From NCBI GenBank assembly GCA_013400975.1, contig WBMZ01004786.1, forward strand, positions 1 to 64,000: a stretch of DNA of 64,000 nt. The letters are read 5' to 3'. This stretch comes from Atrichornis clamosus. Taxonomy: Eukaryota; Chordata; Aves; Passeriformes; Menuridae. The notes beneath the pieces were generated by a model. The model ran no database searches and was not told the DNA's origin. It was given only the letters and a program-made list of their open reading frames with translations. This document shows, in pieces, positions 14,001-26,445 of the stretch. Position 1 is the stretch's first letter. Each line of letters begins with the position of its first letter. The position numbers and the translations under genes are program-made.

Positions 14001-16559
14001 ACACAGCACACTAAGGCACAGGCTTCTGGTGAGATATGATATGGACGTGAGTCTTTTCTGGCAGCTCTGGGCACCTTTTTTCCAGCCTTGCTGTCTCCCT
14101 TTGCCTTCCCCTTTCAAAGGTGTGTGCCTGGTGACCCTGTGGTTTGCAGAGTCCCTAAGCTGGTGGCTGGATAACCTGCCTGGCTTAGCACAGAGCTGTT
14201 CCTGGGAATTCCCTTCACAGATGCCACAGGGCTTATTAGCCCATGTGCTTTTGTGCCAGAGTGTGACTGCAAAAGCTGCTTGCAGAAACAGGCTGGAACT
14301 GTTTGCAAACCTTTCAGGCTGGGTCTTTGCCTTAATCTCTGTGATTAGCTCAAATGGAAAGGAACAGCTGGGCAGCTGGCGAGCCGGGGAAGTGGGACAA
14401 ACATGTGAGATCCAAAGCTTCCCAGAATTTGCAGCATTGAGTTTAGTGCCAAGGGATTGGAAGGACAGCACTTTATGGGGGACATCCTCAGAGTGGGAGA
14501 AGGGAGCAGGTAGTGTGTTTGCCCAGCAGATGCTCTGGCAGGAGAGCCCTGGCTGTAAAGTGAGGGCAGAAAAAGGCATGGGTGCCACATCTCCCCTTGT
14601 TTTTGATTTGTCTGTGCTTCTGCTTAAATGGGTTGGTGTTCAGGTCTGGAGGAGCCCACTGGGTTCTCAGTCTTAGCCCTGCACAGTGCAGAGCACAGAT
14701 AACTGTGCGATTGCTCTGGGGCAGGAGGTGTTGCTGCCTTCATGGAAACTCGCAAGGGATGCTGCTGATTCCACCGTGGGCTTGGTGTGGGCCTGGACTG
14801 CAGGTCCTCCAGCTGTAGCTTTATGCATCCATCTCTTCCTGAGACTAGCACTGTGGAGTTCTCACAGTCCAGGGACTGTGCTGGAGATGGATGAACCCAG
14901 CAGTGTTTCAGGGAGGTCCTTAAAGGGAGACTTAGGGGTACAATGTCAGACGAGTGGCACCCACCCCAGAAAAGCTCTTCTGATGTCCCACATCACTTGC
15001 TTTAGCATATATAAAATATCAGTTCCAGCAAAGCATGATGAGACCAGGCACCGGCCAAGTCTCAGGACAGCGGGAATTTCCTGAAGATTTAGAAGAAAAT
15101 GTTATGCCAGTATTTGACAGGGGTACAGGGGTGACTAGAAAGATGGTGCACGTGTCTGGTGAGGCACTTAGTCCCCAGCACTTACCCAAGCTGGAGGATG
15201 TATCTGGAAATCAAAAGTTTTTAAATAAGACAGAATTTTTTTCTGGAAGACTCTGTGTGACCCAGCAGATCCCAAGGCAGATAACATCAAGTGGGAAGGG
15301 AGAACAACTTGACCTCCAAGAGCTGCTTGGATGCTTGGAGCATTATCCTTATCTCTGAAGAGCTCTTGCCAAAGCGGCTGTGTGCGATCTCAGCTGGACA
15401 CTCGACTTGGGCTCATTATCCCTAAGAAAGGCTTAGTTTTTTAGTTCCCTGTGGTACGTGAGCAACTGGAAATTTCAATAGGTTCCAGGAAGATCTATTA
15501 TGCCAGGCAGAGAGAGGCTAACATCATGAGGATGGAAGGTGAAAAGGCACTTAATGAAAGAGTGGGACGAGATTGGTTTAGTGTGATGAGGCTGATGGTG
15601 GAACATTGAGGTCCCATTGGGATGCTCTGAACTGAGTTTACTTACATGAGAAGCTGGAGGCAGGCAGAGGTGTGAGGTTGGACATTCTGTACCAGCCTCT
15701 CTTTTTCAAAGTGAAGTGTCTTGTGTGCTTTCAGCTGTAACCATGTGAACCGGCCTCTGTGATTGTGCTCCAAACCCTCTCCCCAAAACTGCTAAGATCG
15801 ATTTTTGTGTGTGCTGGTGCTGTCCTGGCACAGGGTGAGGCAGCTGTTGTGGTCACACAACCTCTCTGTAGCAGCAAGGAGGGAGTCCTGCACCCCTAGT
15901 GTGTTCAGGGCATCCTGTCAGACTGTGCTGCAGCTGTGCTGAGGCTTGCTCCCTCATTCCCTGCTCCTGAGTGTTGTCACCCCTCCGGCAGGGGCAGATG
16001 TGGGGCTGTTGGGATCCTATTATTTGGAAGGGAAAATACAGGTGGTGCTCCAAAAGAAATCCTGCTTTGTCAGAAAACCATGTGGTGCCCCTTCCATGAT
16101 ACTGAAGGCATGAGAGGAATAGGGGGGGTGTCTGTGTGGGGTTTGAACCTCCTTATCTGCAGCCCTGAACCCCACAGCACTGCCAGCATCTTGGATAACC
16201 ACGCCCTCTGTCCATGTCAGTACAGAAGGCAGCAAGAGATGTTCTGAACTCTGCTGCTTGCCTCTCCTGTTCTGGATTTTAGCTGCAACGTTGAGTTTCC
16301 ATCTCTGGCCACAGAGCTTCGGCTCTTGGACCATGAGGGGTTGCTACATTGTGCAGCACGGAGGGAAGACAGTTTGGTTTTTCAGGATAAGTGCAAAGGC
16401 CTCTTCCCTGGGCAGCTGGCATGCAGCTCAGCAGGGGAGTGGGCTCTGGGTTTGCAGACCCCTGGTGATCCTGATCCCAGAGGTAGAACCACAAGGTGAA
16501 TTTAGAGAGAAGAGGAACATCCCCAGAACTTTCGACATTGCACTGGCACACAGTCCTCT
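11016..16559. other. Intergenic, no gene recognised
   Basis: No gene was recognised. A GC-rich patch with several CpGs lies at about 11540-11620 and 11880-11930, including an eight-base GCGGCCGC site near 11904, but no exon is evident beside it. The remainder looks like unremarkable intergenic DNA. Confidence 0.45.
12566..12602. repeat. A/G-rich simple repeat
   Basis: A low-complexity run of adenines broken by single guanines, roughly (A3-6 G)n. It could be the decayed A-rich tail of a retroelement, but no element body can be recognised upstream. Confidence 0.8.
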
Positions 16560-16860
16560 GCTGCTAGTTCGTATATCTTCCCGCTCTCCCTCCAGGGAGG
16601 CTGTTTTGCAATGCTGGCAACTCTCACAGAGACCTTCAGCACTGGAGCAGAGCCCTGCGCAGATGGGAATTAGGGCCATGGCCCTTGTGATCTTTCTAGG
16701 AGCGCAAAATTCCCTTCCTGATTACAACCACAGTCAGTTACTGCTGGGATACATGGGGCATGATCTGATCTCAATCTCATCCTGGCAACCTTGAGCTGCT
16801 CCAGACTTCTGGAACATGTAGCGTCTGCTCTGCAACCAAGGCGTTGGGACGAGACCCGTT
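16560..16860 (-). repeat. Dispersed repeat, copy A, segment 1
   Basis: This block aligns by eye, in the same orientation, with 20530-20830. Shared landmarks are the 'ggc.actctcacagagaccttcag.ctggagcagagccctgc' stretch, the 'cacagtcagtta' stretch, and the 'gtctgctctgc..ccaaggc.ttggga' stretch. On the minus strand the two copies give related peptides (CAGLCSSAEGLCESCQHCK here, CAGLCSKTEGPCDSYQHGK there). It is probably a retroelement or LTR family that I cannot name. Confidence 0.7.
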
Positions 16861-17227
16861 GGGAGAGGCAGGAATGGGACCCCTGTTCCTAAGATGTGAA
16901 GTTGGGCCTTCAGAGTGTGCACAGTGCGGGGCCCCATGGGTGTGTTCAGAGATACCCTCAGCTGGTGCACCTGCTTGGAGTGCACAGGGATGTCCCTCTG
17001 TCCACTGGGAACATGCCACAACCGTCCTGGCTGTGTTGAGACCACCTCACTGCCTCCACCATCCTCTGCAAAGGGGGAAGGGCCCTGTGTGTCACACTGA
17101 ACTGGTTGCTAGGGGGAATCCGAAGAGAAGAGGCACCCACCAGCCTGCAGGGAAAACACAGAAGCCAGCACCCAGCTTGAGACACTGCAGCCATCCGGAA
17201 TCTGAGCTCTGGGGTTTGGTGGGTGGC

Positions 17228-17385
17228 TGCAGGCAATGTGCAATGGGCCAGGAGCAGTGTGAGGGGCTGGAAATTCCCTTTGGGGCTGGGGATCGGGTGG
17301 GTGACTGTTTACAGCAAGGGAAGAACTGCAGGGCCAGAAGCTGGGTGACCTCCTGACAGTGTGTGCCTGCCAAGGCTCTGGAGAC
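17228..17385 (+). repeat. Dispersed repeat, copy A, segment 2 (inverted relative to copy B)
   Basis: This block matches the reverse complement of 20939-21088 at high similarity. Shared landmarks are 'aggggctggaaattcccttt', 'ctgtttacagca.gggaaga' and 'ctgcagggccagaagc'. In copy B segments 1 and 2 lie on the same strand. Here they point in opposite directions, so an inversion or independent insertions must be assumed. Confidence 0.75.
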
Positions 17386-17494
17386 ACATAACAAGGATGC
17401 AGACAGGACACACCAGTCCACTGGGACAGAGCATCTCTGGGCTGTGGGAAGTACCAGATGGGCCAAAGCAGATTTCTCTTTCATCTTTCCAGTC

Positions 17495-17835
17495 CGGAGA
17501 GGAAAGACCCACCCCTCGAGCTTGTCCAGGTCCCTCTGGATGACACCCCAGTCTTCAGTTCTGTCCCTCCTCATCCTTTTTTTTCAAGGCCTTTTCCCTT
17601 TCTTTTCCTGAAAGTCGACTCCAGAGCTGGGTGATGTCAGCAGTCCTCCCCTGATGCTTGTGTGCACAAAGGTACATCGGCTCCAATGCCCTGTTTGAGA
17701 TTCCCCAGCATTTGTGGCAGGCACACATTTTTTAAGTACAGGTCATTTTGTCCACTGAAATCATTGATACTGAACATACTGATGGACAGCAGGGCTCTCT
17801 GTGTTGTTTTTGCAGAAGAGGAATGGACCTGATCG
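17495..17835 (-). mobile_element. CR1-type LINE fragment, antisense
   Basis: Near 17510-17560 the plus strand reads like the CR1 antisense motif 'cctcgagcttgtccaggtcc', followed by 'ctctggatgacaccccagtcttcagttctgtcc'. The following region (about 17740-17800) keeps a weak match to the CR1 part containing 'tcattgatactgaacata'. It is strongly diverged. The right edge is uncertain. Confidence 0.6.
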
Positions 17836-19768
17836 ATCACACTGATGATAGCTCCTGCCCTGCAGTTGGACAGGCTGAACAAAACCATTGCTCCCATATT
17901 TCATGTCCATCAAATTAAATCCCCCTGACTGCTGTATTTGACCTCAGTGGCAGGAGGAGGTTGGCTCTTGCAGTTTGTGCTTGCACTGAGCCCACTTAAG
18001 GCTTCCACAGCATTATGGACTGAGCTGGTGAAGCACTAACCCAGGAACAGAAAGGTATTCATGTGAGATACGGCACAAGTACTGGTTTTGGCTGGGATTA
18101 AGGCCTTTTTCGCACCCAGTGTGGTGCTCAAATGGTTTGAGAGAATGACAGATTTCACTGGAGTGTGCTAGACTGAATTTATATCTGTTACTGTTATTTA
18201 GCTGCCAGTGGGCAGGCTCCTGTGCTTGCCATGGGGCTTGCCTGCCTCACTGCATACTGGAGTCTAGTGCTTCTTAGTGGCTGCTTTTTGCTTTAGCAGT
18301 TTGCTGCAGTGCTGTGCAGCTTGTCACCTTCCTCTGCTGTGCCTGGGAACATTCTGACAACATCCATGCCAACGGGCCAGGATGGCCAGGGCATCACTGC
18401 TGTTCCTGTGCTGACGTACTGGGCAGGCTGGAACTCCTGTGTGAACTCCAGTCAAAGGGACTGTGACCTGTGGCTCAGTCCCTGGAGTGTGGGCCTGGAT
18501 ATGTCCATGTTGCAGCAGATACTCAGTGGAGCATGTGTGGCCACGGATAAGGCCATGCTGGAGCACCTCGAAGTGTCTGGGGTCATAAAAACCTCCATAT
18601 CACAGCAGGCTCTCCCCTAAAGGGGTTGTGGCCCATGGATAAGTCTGCAGCAGAGCAGGGGCAAGCAGAGGGGTTCATCACAATGTTAAGCCCTGAGAGA
18701 CCAGGGGTGGAAATTGTCACCTTGCACTGTGGCACCCCGGGATTTGAGATGCATGTTGCAGGAATTACTGTATCAGGAACCACCTGAGCCAGTGGAGGAT
18801 GAGCCTCACAAGAAGCAGTGCAAGGGCAGCAGTGACCCGACCTGACCTGGCTTTGGTACCCAGTAACTCCACCTAACGCACCTCTCTCCTGTTCCAGGGA
18901 CCACCAAAACAGATGGAGCCAAAAGTCATGGACTAAATTAATTCAACGGTAATTCTGTAGATGTTTTATAGGAATGGCCAATAGACTAAGGGACCAATGC
19001 CTGTTTATTAATCAGAGGATTGGAAAGGGGAGAGGAGATAAATAGTGAGGAGGTATTAGGTGGTGTGGGACCTGAACATAACCTAAATGGCATCAAATAA
19101 AGGGTGAAGATTGTACTGATTTTATCAGGGAAAGAGTCAGTTTTCTTCATCATAGCTCATATGTTGTTTTACATTTGTGACCAAAACAGTCTTGATAACA
19201 CAGGGATGTTTTTGTTATTGCTGAAGAGTGTTTGCATAATCTCAATACCATTCTTATAAATTGGGAGTGCATGAGGAGTAGGGAGTGGACACAGCTGGGA
19301 CAGCTGACCCAACAGATCAAAGGTATACACCATACCAGCGGTGTTGTTGTCAGCAATAAAATGTAGGGGAAAGAAGGAGGAAGGGAGGACATTCAGAGAT
19401 ACAGCATTTGTCTTTCCAAACTGACACTGCATGTGATGAAGTATTTACTTCATCAGCATGATGAAAGCTTTCCTGGAAGTGGTAAACACCTGCCTCGTGA
19501 TTGGAAGTAGTGAATTAAATCCTTATATTGTTTTTGTTTTGCATGCAGCTTTTGCTTTACCTATTAAATCTTCTTTTATCTCAAGCCATGAATTTTCTGA
19601 CTTTTACCCTTCTGCTTCTCTCCCCTATTCCACTTGGCAGGCAGTGAGTAAGCCATATGTTTAGCTGCTTCCTGGGGTTAACCCATAACAGCACATCACA
19701 CTATTTTAAGTTAAGGCTGTGCTCTCCTAGGGCTGTAATAGCAGTGTGAGGCCACTGCTCTGAGTTCG
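17836..19768. other. Intergenic, no gene recognised
   Basis: No exon, RNA gene or clear repeat was recognised. Positions about 18920-19260 are AT-rich. Open frames here are short and have no family features. Confidence 0.45.
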
Positions 19769-20035
19769 TAGAATCATAGAAAGATTTGGGTTCGAAGGGG
19801 ACTTTAAAGATCATTTTGTTCCCATTGCCCTGCTGTGGACCATCCGCTAGACCAGGTTGTTAAGAGCCTCCAACTTGGTCTTGAACTCCTCCAGGGATGG
19901 GGCATCCACAGCTGCTCTGGGCAACCTGTGCCAGTGCCTCATTACCTTCACAGTATAGATTTTTTTCTAATATCTAACCTAAACCTAACCTCTTTCCATT
20001 TGAACCCATTCCCCCTTGCCCCCAGTTGTTAGTGG
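19769..20035 (-). mobile_element. CR1-type LINE 3' fragment, antisense
   Basis: The plus strand begins with the classic reverse complement of a CR1 3' end (tagaatcatagaaagatttg) and runs on through 'gactttaaagatcat', 'ctagaccaggttgtt', 'ctccagggatggggcatcca', 'tgggcaacctgtgccagtgc' and 'ttctaatatctaacctaaac' to 'gaacccattccccct'. This is one of the best-preserved CR1 pieces in the window. Confidence 0.92.
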
Positions 20036-20286
20036 GACATATCCTGCCCAACTCAGCACTGAGCCTGAGAGCAGGAAGAGAAGGGAACAGGCAGAACACT
20101 GTGTCTGGAAACCCATGGGAAGATTTGGATCTGGCCTCATCCTCCTACTGAGTGGAGACAGAAACGCATAGGGAATGGAGTAGATCACATCTGCCAGAGC
20201 TGTGTCCTGAGGGGCTTTAGGGGCTGTGGTATCTGTCTAAGGGATCTGCTGTTTGGTGGGAGGTAGCTGGAGGCAATGGAGACAAC

Positions 20287-20467
20287 AGCATAGAGTCATA
20301 CAATCACAGAATAATTTGGGTTGGAAAAGACCTTTAGGATAATCTCATTCCAACCCCTTGCCATGGGTCGGAACACCTTCCACTAGACCAGGTTGCTCAG
20401 AACCCCATCCAACGTGGCCTTGGACACTGCCAGGGATGGGGCATCCACAGCTTGTCTGGGCAACCTG
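20287..20467 (-). mobile_element. CR1-type LINE 3' fragment, antisense
   Basis: The plus strand carries the inverted CR1 3' end: 'atcacagaataatttgggtt', then 'ggaaaagacctttaggat', 'ccttccactagaccaggttg' and 'cagggatggggcatccacag'. It stops after 'gtctgggcaacctg'. It lies 250 bp from the preceding CR1 piece, in the same orientation, and directly against repeat copy B. Confidence 0.9.
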
Positions 20468-20529
20468 TCCTGAGGATTCTCTCCCTGCCTTCTGAGTAAA
20501 GCCAACCGTACCAACTGGTCTCACAAACC

Positions 20530-21088
20530 ACTTTCTTGCCTCTATAACCTTTCCTTGGGGCACCGAGTGGGGTTTACCATGCTGGTAACTATCACAGGGG
20601 CCTTCAGTCTTCGAGCAGAGTCCTGCACAATTGGAAACTGGGGCTGTAGCCCTCAGGGTACTCTTGGTAGGGAATTTCCCCTTTGTGACTGTACCACAGT
20701 CAGCCAGTTCTGGAGGACATGGAACAGGGCCTGCACTTAGTCTCATTTTGGCAGCCATGAGCTCCTCCAGATCTCTGCAGCATTCATGGTCTGCTCTGCT
20801 GCCAAGGCACTGGGACACAACCCATCGGTGGGTATGATGATATGTCTGCCCTTTGACTTGATGCCTGAGCCAGATACTGTCAAAGAGAATCTCTCAAACT
20901 GAGTGACTTTTCTGCAGCTGCCATTGCAAGGTCTGCGGGGCCTTGGCAGGCAGCTTCTGCTGGGAGGTGTCCCGGCTTCTGGCCCTGCAGCTCTTCCCCT
21001 GCTGTAAACAGATGCTTGCCTGAACCCCATCCCCAAAGGGAATTTCCAGCCCCTTGCGCTGCTCCCAGCCCATCACACACTGCCTGCA
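20530..21088 (-). repeat. Dispersed repeat, copy B (segments 1 and 2 together)
   Basis: Read on the minus strand, segment 2 (21088-20939) precedes segment 1 (20830-20530). The two are separated by about 110 bp. Both segments recur at 16.6-17.4 kb. Copy B keeps minus-strand open frames of 97 and 157 codons, but no gag, pol or env motif can be seen, so the family stays unnamed. No TG...CA ends, target duplication or primer-binding site were found. Confidence 0.65.
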
Positions 21089-21609
21089 CACACTCGCTGA
21101 ACCACAGATGGTGGCTGGCTGGCTGGCTGCAGCATCTGGAGCAGTGTCCCTACGCTAAACAATGTTTTTCCCCATGTTTAGGCATGTGCCTCTTGTATCC
21201 TCCTGGACACACCCATTTAATAATGGCCGGGTCACACGGCCAGCCTTGACCCCCCAGGTCCTTGATGCCCCTGGGTCAGTCCCCGCTCTGTGTGTCTCTG
21301 GGGGGGTTGTTCTGCATAGTGCAGGTCTCTTCGGTGGTGCAGGGTGTCCCCTCTGCCTTAATCGTGTTTGCCTGGTGCCAATATGAGCCTCAGGTCACTC
21401 CCCATGTCTTCCAGCACTGGCGTCTAGTGGAGCCAGCTGCTGCCGAGTTTTGATGGCTCCGTTGGTCTGCCCTACTGCTCTGAATCACTGTTCATGGCCA
21501 GTTATAATTATGTTTGAAGTATGTAACTTTCCTTATCTTTTAAACTATAACCAGGCAGGATGAGCAGTGCCCCCTGCGTAGCTGACCTCCCAGAGCTCCC
21601 GCACCCCGC
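21089..21609. other. Intergenic, no gene recognised
   Basis: No gene was recognised. A short (GGCT)n-like run sits near 21113-21130. The stretch lies between repeat copy B and the coding-like minus-strand region. Confidence 0.4.
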
Positions 21610-22567
21610 TCACCCCCCGCGTCTACTTCCCTCTCTTCCAGCAGCTGTTTCCTTTCCCTGCAAGCTGCTGGGAACAGTTTGGCCAGTCACTATTCGGGTG
21701 CTCTCCTGGCACCGCTGCTGGTCCTTGATGCCAAGTCCTGATGCTTGTGGCAGCGAAGCTGTCAGGCAACACCGTGGATCTCTGCCTGGCATCAGCGCCC
21801 AGCACCTCCTGTCCCTGTGGGGCTTCATCTCCTTCCTCTTTGCTTTCTCTCTGCCATTTGCCTTTCCTATTGCTGCCTGGGTATTTGGCAGCTGCTTCCC
21901 TGGCTGGGGTGTCTGGCTGAGCCACCACAAGGAGCAGAGTCCTTCTATGGTGTTTTCCAGTCTTGGTTGAAGCATATCCAGTTTCTAGTTTACAGCTTGC
22001 TGTAACGTCTTCTGCAAACTCTCCAGAGTCTTCTCGATGCTTTGCTTCATTTCCCTTTGGCCATTTTTAATGTTTCTGTCTCCACACACACAGCCCCCCG
22101 CCCACCCCACTGATGACCTCACTGAATGTGTCACTGCTGTTTCCTCTGGAGGCTGGTTCGGGCTCTTCATCCCATGGAGCTGAGCTCATGCCAGAAGCGT
22201 GGGGCAGAGTGGGCTGCCGGGCGTCTGCAGCGGGGCTCTGCCTGGTGTCAAAGTCCGACATCCCAAGATAGAGAAGGAAACTCCTCTCCAACAACACTTA
22301 GACAGATTTTTTTTCTCCCAGCAGCTTCTCAAATGTCTGTGAATTCACACGCCAGAACGATGTCTTCGCACGAAGCGCACGCATCTGCGCATCCCATCCC
22401 GGACAGTGCCTGGCCAACCCACCCATCTCCCAGCACCCAGAGCTCCAGCTCGGCTGGCACTTGCCGTGTACTGCTTTGAGAGCTGCTGCTGCTTTGCTGT
22501 GAGAGGACTTATGATTTGTTACATCTCCATTTTCAGTGAAGGCTGAGTTGGTGGCAGTAGTTTCCAC
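21610..22567 (-). pseudogene. Possible decayed coding region (unnamed)
   Basis: Reading leftward on the minus strand, three coding-like stretches follow one another. The first is 22567-22298 (no ATG at its start; ends FEKLLGEKKSV). The second begins at an ATG near 22261 with MSDFDTRQSPAADARQ and runs to about 22105 as an acidic Ser/Pro-rich stretch (SSAPWDEEPEPASRGNSSD). The third is a lysine- and leucine-rich helix-like stretch (MKQSIEKTLESLQKTLQQ, about 22046-21993). A further open stretch of about 100 codons runs on to 21623. The pieces lie in different frames with stops between them, so no intact protein is present. The composition (acidic N-part, helical C-part) is protein-like, but the family is unknown. 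Confidence 0.35.
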
Positions 22568-25500
22568 TGAGTTTTATTACGCTTCCGTATGAGGACCCGT
22601 GGGATTTCTGGATGGAGTATTGATGCACTTCTCTGTGGAAGTGGGAGGGTTATGCCTGTGGTTGGTGGAAGGGCTGAGGACCAGCTGAGGGGGACAGTTT
22701 TTGGAGGGTTGTGCAAATGATGGTTGAACCTCTCTTCCTCACAGTGTCTCCTGGTCTCAGCTGGGAACAACTCTCTGCTGAGAGCAGGAGCATCTCGCCA
22801 TGTCCCCTTTCCAAGACAATCCTTGACCATCCCGTGGAGGTCTCCACCGTGCTACAGAGGGACAGATTCTGAGCCATCACCCCCATTTTTCTGGTGATGT
22901 AGTGCACACTCACAACAGCTATGTCCAAAGGACCCCATATGCCTGGATCAGGGGGACTGAGAATTGAGCAGTGATGACCATGTATTTTCCATGTGGGCAC
23001 AAAACAGAGGTCTTGCCCAGTCCCTTGATTTTGGGTCTGAGTGAGCACTATGGGCAGCACTGCATATCCCTCAAAGAATGCTGTGGGAAGAGAGCACTAT
23101 TCCAGGGTGCAGGATCTGCTCAGGTCCCTCCCAGCCTGCTTGCTAAGCCCCTAAACATTTTCAGCATCCTGCCCCAAACCTGAGCCTCTCTGCAGGCATG
23201 CTAACAACCAAAGGGTTAACTTGCACCCACTCAGCTGGGAAATCAAATTTCCATCAGGGGCAATGCAGTGTGTGTGGGGCAAACTTCTCCTGGCTGAAGA
23301 CCAGCTGGCCTCAGCACCCGCGCACTCCCGGGGAGCTGTTTCCTTGCCCTTCCCAGCATGTTGTTCTTATCCTGCTCTTCCCATTGGCCTTGCTGAATGC
23401 CGGGGACGGTCCAGCAGCCAGCAGGCAGCCTGCCCGGCTCGTGTGCCGCCAGCTTCCACCAATTCTTTCCCGCATCCCAAGGAATGTGTCACTGTACAAC
23501 ATTTCTATACGTTGTGCCTGGCAGCCCGTTCCCCTTCCCAGCCACGGGGGTTTTCCATGCTGGACTTTGCAAAGTACCTCTGCGCTGGGTCCTGGGAATC
23601 GGGGCCTCTGCAGGAAGGAATTTGCTGGTCAGCGGGTTGAGCTGAGCTGTGCGACCCTGTTCCTGTTAGCAGTGACTTTAACTTGGAGGCGGCATCCAGA
23701 AGGATTCGGAAATTCCCAGTTCCTCTGGCTGGCCCCCCCTTGATGCCTTCAGTTCGAGGAGCCTCTGCTCCCAGCCCCGAGCTGCGTGGGGAGCAGACCC
23801 TGCTATCAGGTTAAGTGGGACAGAGCTGGGGGTGTCTGCAGGGCTGAGGAGCAGCCCAGTTGTGGATGAACTGAGGCCTGAGTGGTCAGGAGAAAGGATC
23901 TCCTGGCATTGTGGTTTGACGTGCTAGAAAACTGTGATGCTAGAAACCAGGGAAGTAATCCATAGATTAACTCCCGTCTCTGGAGCTCTGGTGCTCCACT
24001 GCAGGGTGCAAACATGGGAAGCATTTGGGATGGAGGCTTGAGTGACCCCCAATGAGATGCCATGGTATTTTTACTGCCTGGGAAAGGATCACAAGCAAGG
24101 CAGTGCAGTGACCTGTGCTGTGGTCCCTCTGTTTCTGTGCACTCTGTGTGTGGCGGACACCATAGTCTCTGCCGAGGACTCCCTCCCTCTTCATGCAGTG
24201 TGGACGTCCCTCCACCACAGGGATGCAAAGGGCTGGAGCTGGGCTGCCTGATCACAGAAGTAGCTGGGGGCACCATTGTACAAAGCCTTGTTGCAATGGC
24301 TCTGTCCAGTGTCAGACACAGACCCTGTGGTCAGAAAGGATTCTCTGTAGCTGAGACACCTCAGAGGGGCACCCTGCCAGGTTATGTACCCCTCCCTGTG
24401 TCCACCTCCAGCCTGCACCTATGAGCTATGGGAATAGGCTGGTGGCTGCAGGAGCCCAGGCTGGTAAGAAAGGGGTTTGAGTGGGTGTGTGCAAGAAATT
24501 GTGCATGGTCAGAGTGGCTACTGGAGGCTGCTGGTGTTTGAGAACCCTAAAAAACTTTGTTTCCACCCCCACCCTGGCTGCTCCTCTCTATCCTGAAGGT
24601 TTGGTCATCCCTGCAAACAGGGATTCTCACTCCTCTCTTTGCCAGAAGCTCCCTGCTTTCTCCCTAGACTGGGGGAACAGGTGACAGAGCAAGGCACATC
24701 AAGAGGAAGGAATGAAGGGGGACTCTCTGAGGGAAGGGAGGCAGAAGGGGAGATGGGGCATGGATCCCCAGACTGATTTCCTTGGGGACCTGTTGTTCCC
24801 CTTTCCCTCCTGGGATTTTTCCAACCACCTTCCCTGGAAAGACTGGAGTGAGGGTCTGCTCATCCAGATCCTTTCTTAGAGGTGCATGTCACAGCAACAG
24901 GGAATTGCCAAAGACTGATGCCTGTGAAGAGAAACACGTGCCCTGATCCTACTCTGGAGCTCAGACCATATTTGGGGCTGGCCTCTGGCCAGAGGCTGCT
25001 GCTGCAGTGTCTTGAAAACACTCAGAGAGCCAGGGACTTTCCAGGAGCTGCTGCCATGGTGGGACATGGACTGGGCAAGGAAGGGATCTGGGATCTCTGG
25101 TGGGACTGCAGAGCTGTCCTGAGCTCCTTTGGGAGCAGAGGGAGTCCTGCGGTGGACTGGTCTGTGCTGGTGGCAACCTGTGATGTGCCTTCCCTCTGTC
25201 CTTCGACATCATTTGTCTTCATACCACATAGGCTGTGGGAGAGACTTGGCCAGGGTGGATGGCTACAGGATCAGAGCTCCCCCAGCTTCTCCAGCAGAGG
25301 GGCAGTGTTCCAGCTGCGCCAAGGGTGGGGATTCATCCAGGTGCTCAGCAGCTGGGCACTGCTGTCTGGAGAGGGTACACAGGTAAGGGCTGGAAAGGCA
25401 CTAAGCACCACCATGGCTCTCTTTTTCTGTCCTGCCCTTATGCCACCAATGCTTTGGGATTGGAGGGATGGGTGACAGCACACAGGATGCTTCTGGGGAC

Positions 25501-26339
25501 CCATTCCGCATGCTGCCAAGTACCCTGGGGAGATGAACCTGCAGACAACCTGCTACTGCCCATGTCCCATGCCTGCTGCTTGCCCCAGGCTCTGCGGCCC
25601 CAGTCCACACCAACCTTTGTGTTGGACCAGTGTGTGGGGAGTTGCCTCCCCCTATGTGGGTGCTGGGCACGTGGGTGCTCCCCAGAATGGGAACTGCCTT
25701 TATATTCTGCAGGAGTGATGGAGGAGGCCCCAGGAGTGCAGCCTTGGCACACTGCCCCAGGGAGTCCCCCATGAAGGCAGCTTGCTGGTCTCCTTGCCCA
25801 AGAGAGAACTGCAGGAAATTAATTACTCCACTGTTGCCTCCTCCCTGCTGAGCAGGGCAAGTGTGTGGGCACCTTACACAGCTCTGCTTTCTACAGCAGC
25901 TGGGAATTTGGTCTTCTCCTGGGTTACTCTTTGTCCTTGATGATTATTTATGAGGGTAATTATCAGGAACTGGTGGAAAGTCCTGGGGTTACAACCCAGT
26001 TCAAAGGCAGTGGGGCCCAGGAAGAGGTTTGACCCCCACGATCACTGGGTAAGACCCCATGAGGACTGCCCGTCCCACTGGGGCTCCCAGGACACAGCTG
26101 ACATGAGCATTGGGACTGGAGCTAGCCAAGGAACTGGAAGCCAGGGTACGGAAAGAGGTGCTGTTGGCAGTGGATAGTGAAGATGGGCCTGGGATGGCAA
26201 AGGGGGTTTCTTGCTGGTGGGGGTTTCCCAGGGGGCTGGAGTGATGCTGGGACCTGTCTTTTCTCAGAGAGGCTCTGGAGCAGGGTGAGTGGCAGTGACA
26301 CCAACTGCATCAAAAGAAATTCCAATTAAGTAATGGGGG
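22568..26339. other. Intergenic, no gene recognised
   Basis: Several open frames of 100-200 codons exist on both strands (for example 24882-25475 plus and 25235-25774 plus). They overlap one another in different frames and show no domain, signal peptide or splice logic. I treat them as chance frames in GC-rich DNA. Confidence 0.4.
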
Positions 26340-26445
26340 TAATGTTTTCAACTTGGGAACATTTCAAGCACTGGAACACGTTGCCCAAAGCAGTTGTGAA
26401 ACCTCCATCCTTGGTCTCTTCCAGACCATTCTTTGGCAATCACCT
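26340..26445 (+). mobile_element. CR1-type LINE fragment, sense orientation
   Basis: The sequence 'tttcaagcactggaacacgt' followed by 'tgcccaaagcagttgtgaaacctccatccttgg' follows the CR1 segment that normally reads 'caagcactggaacaggttgcccagag.ggttgtggaa.ctccatccttgg'. It is a short, old fragment. The ends are approximate. Confidence 0.7.
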
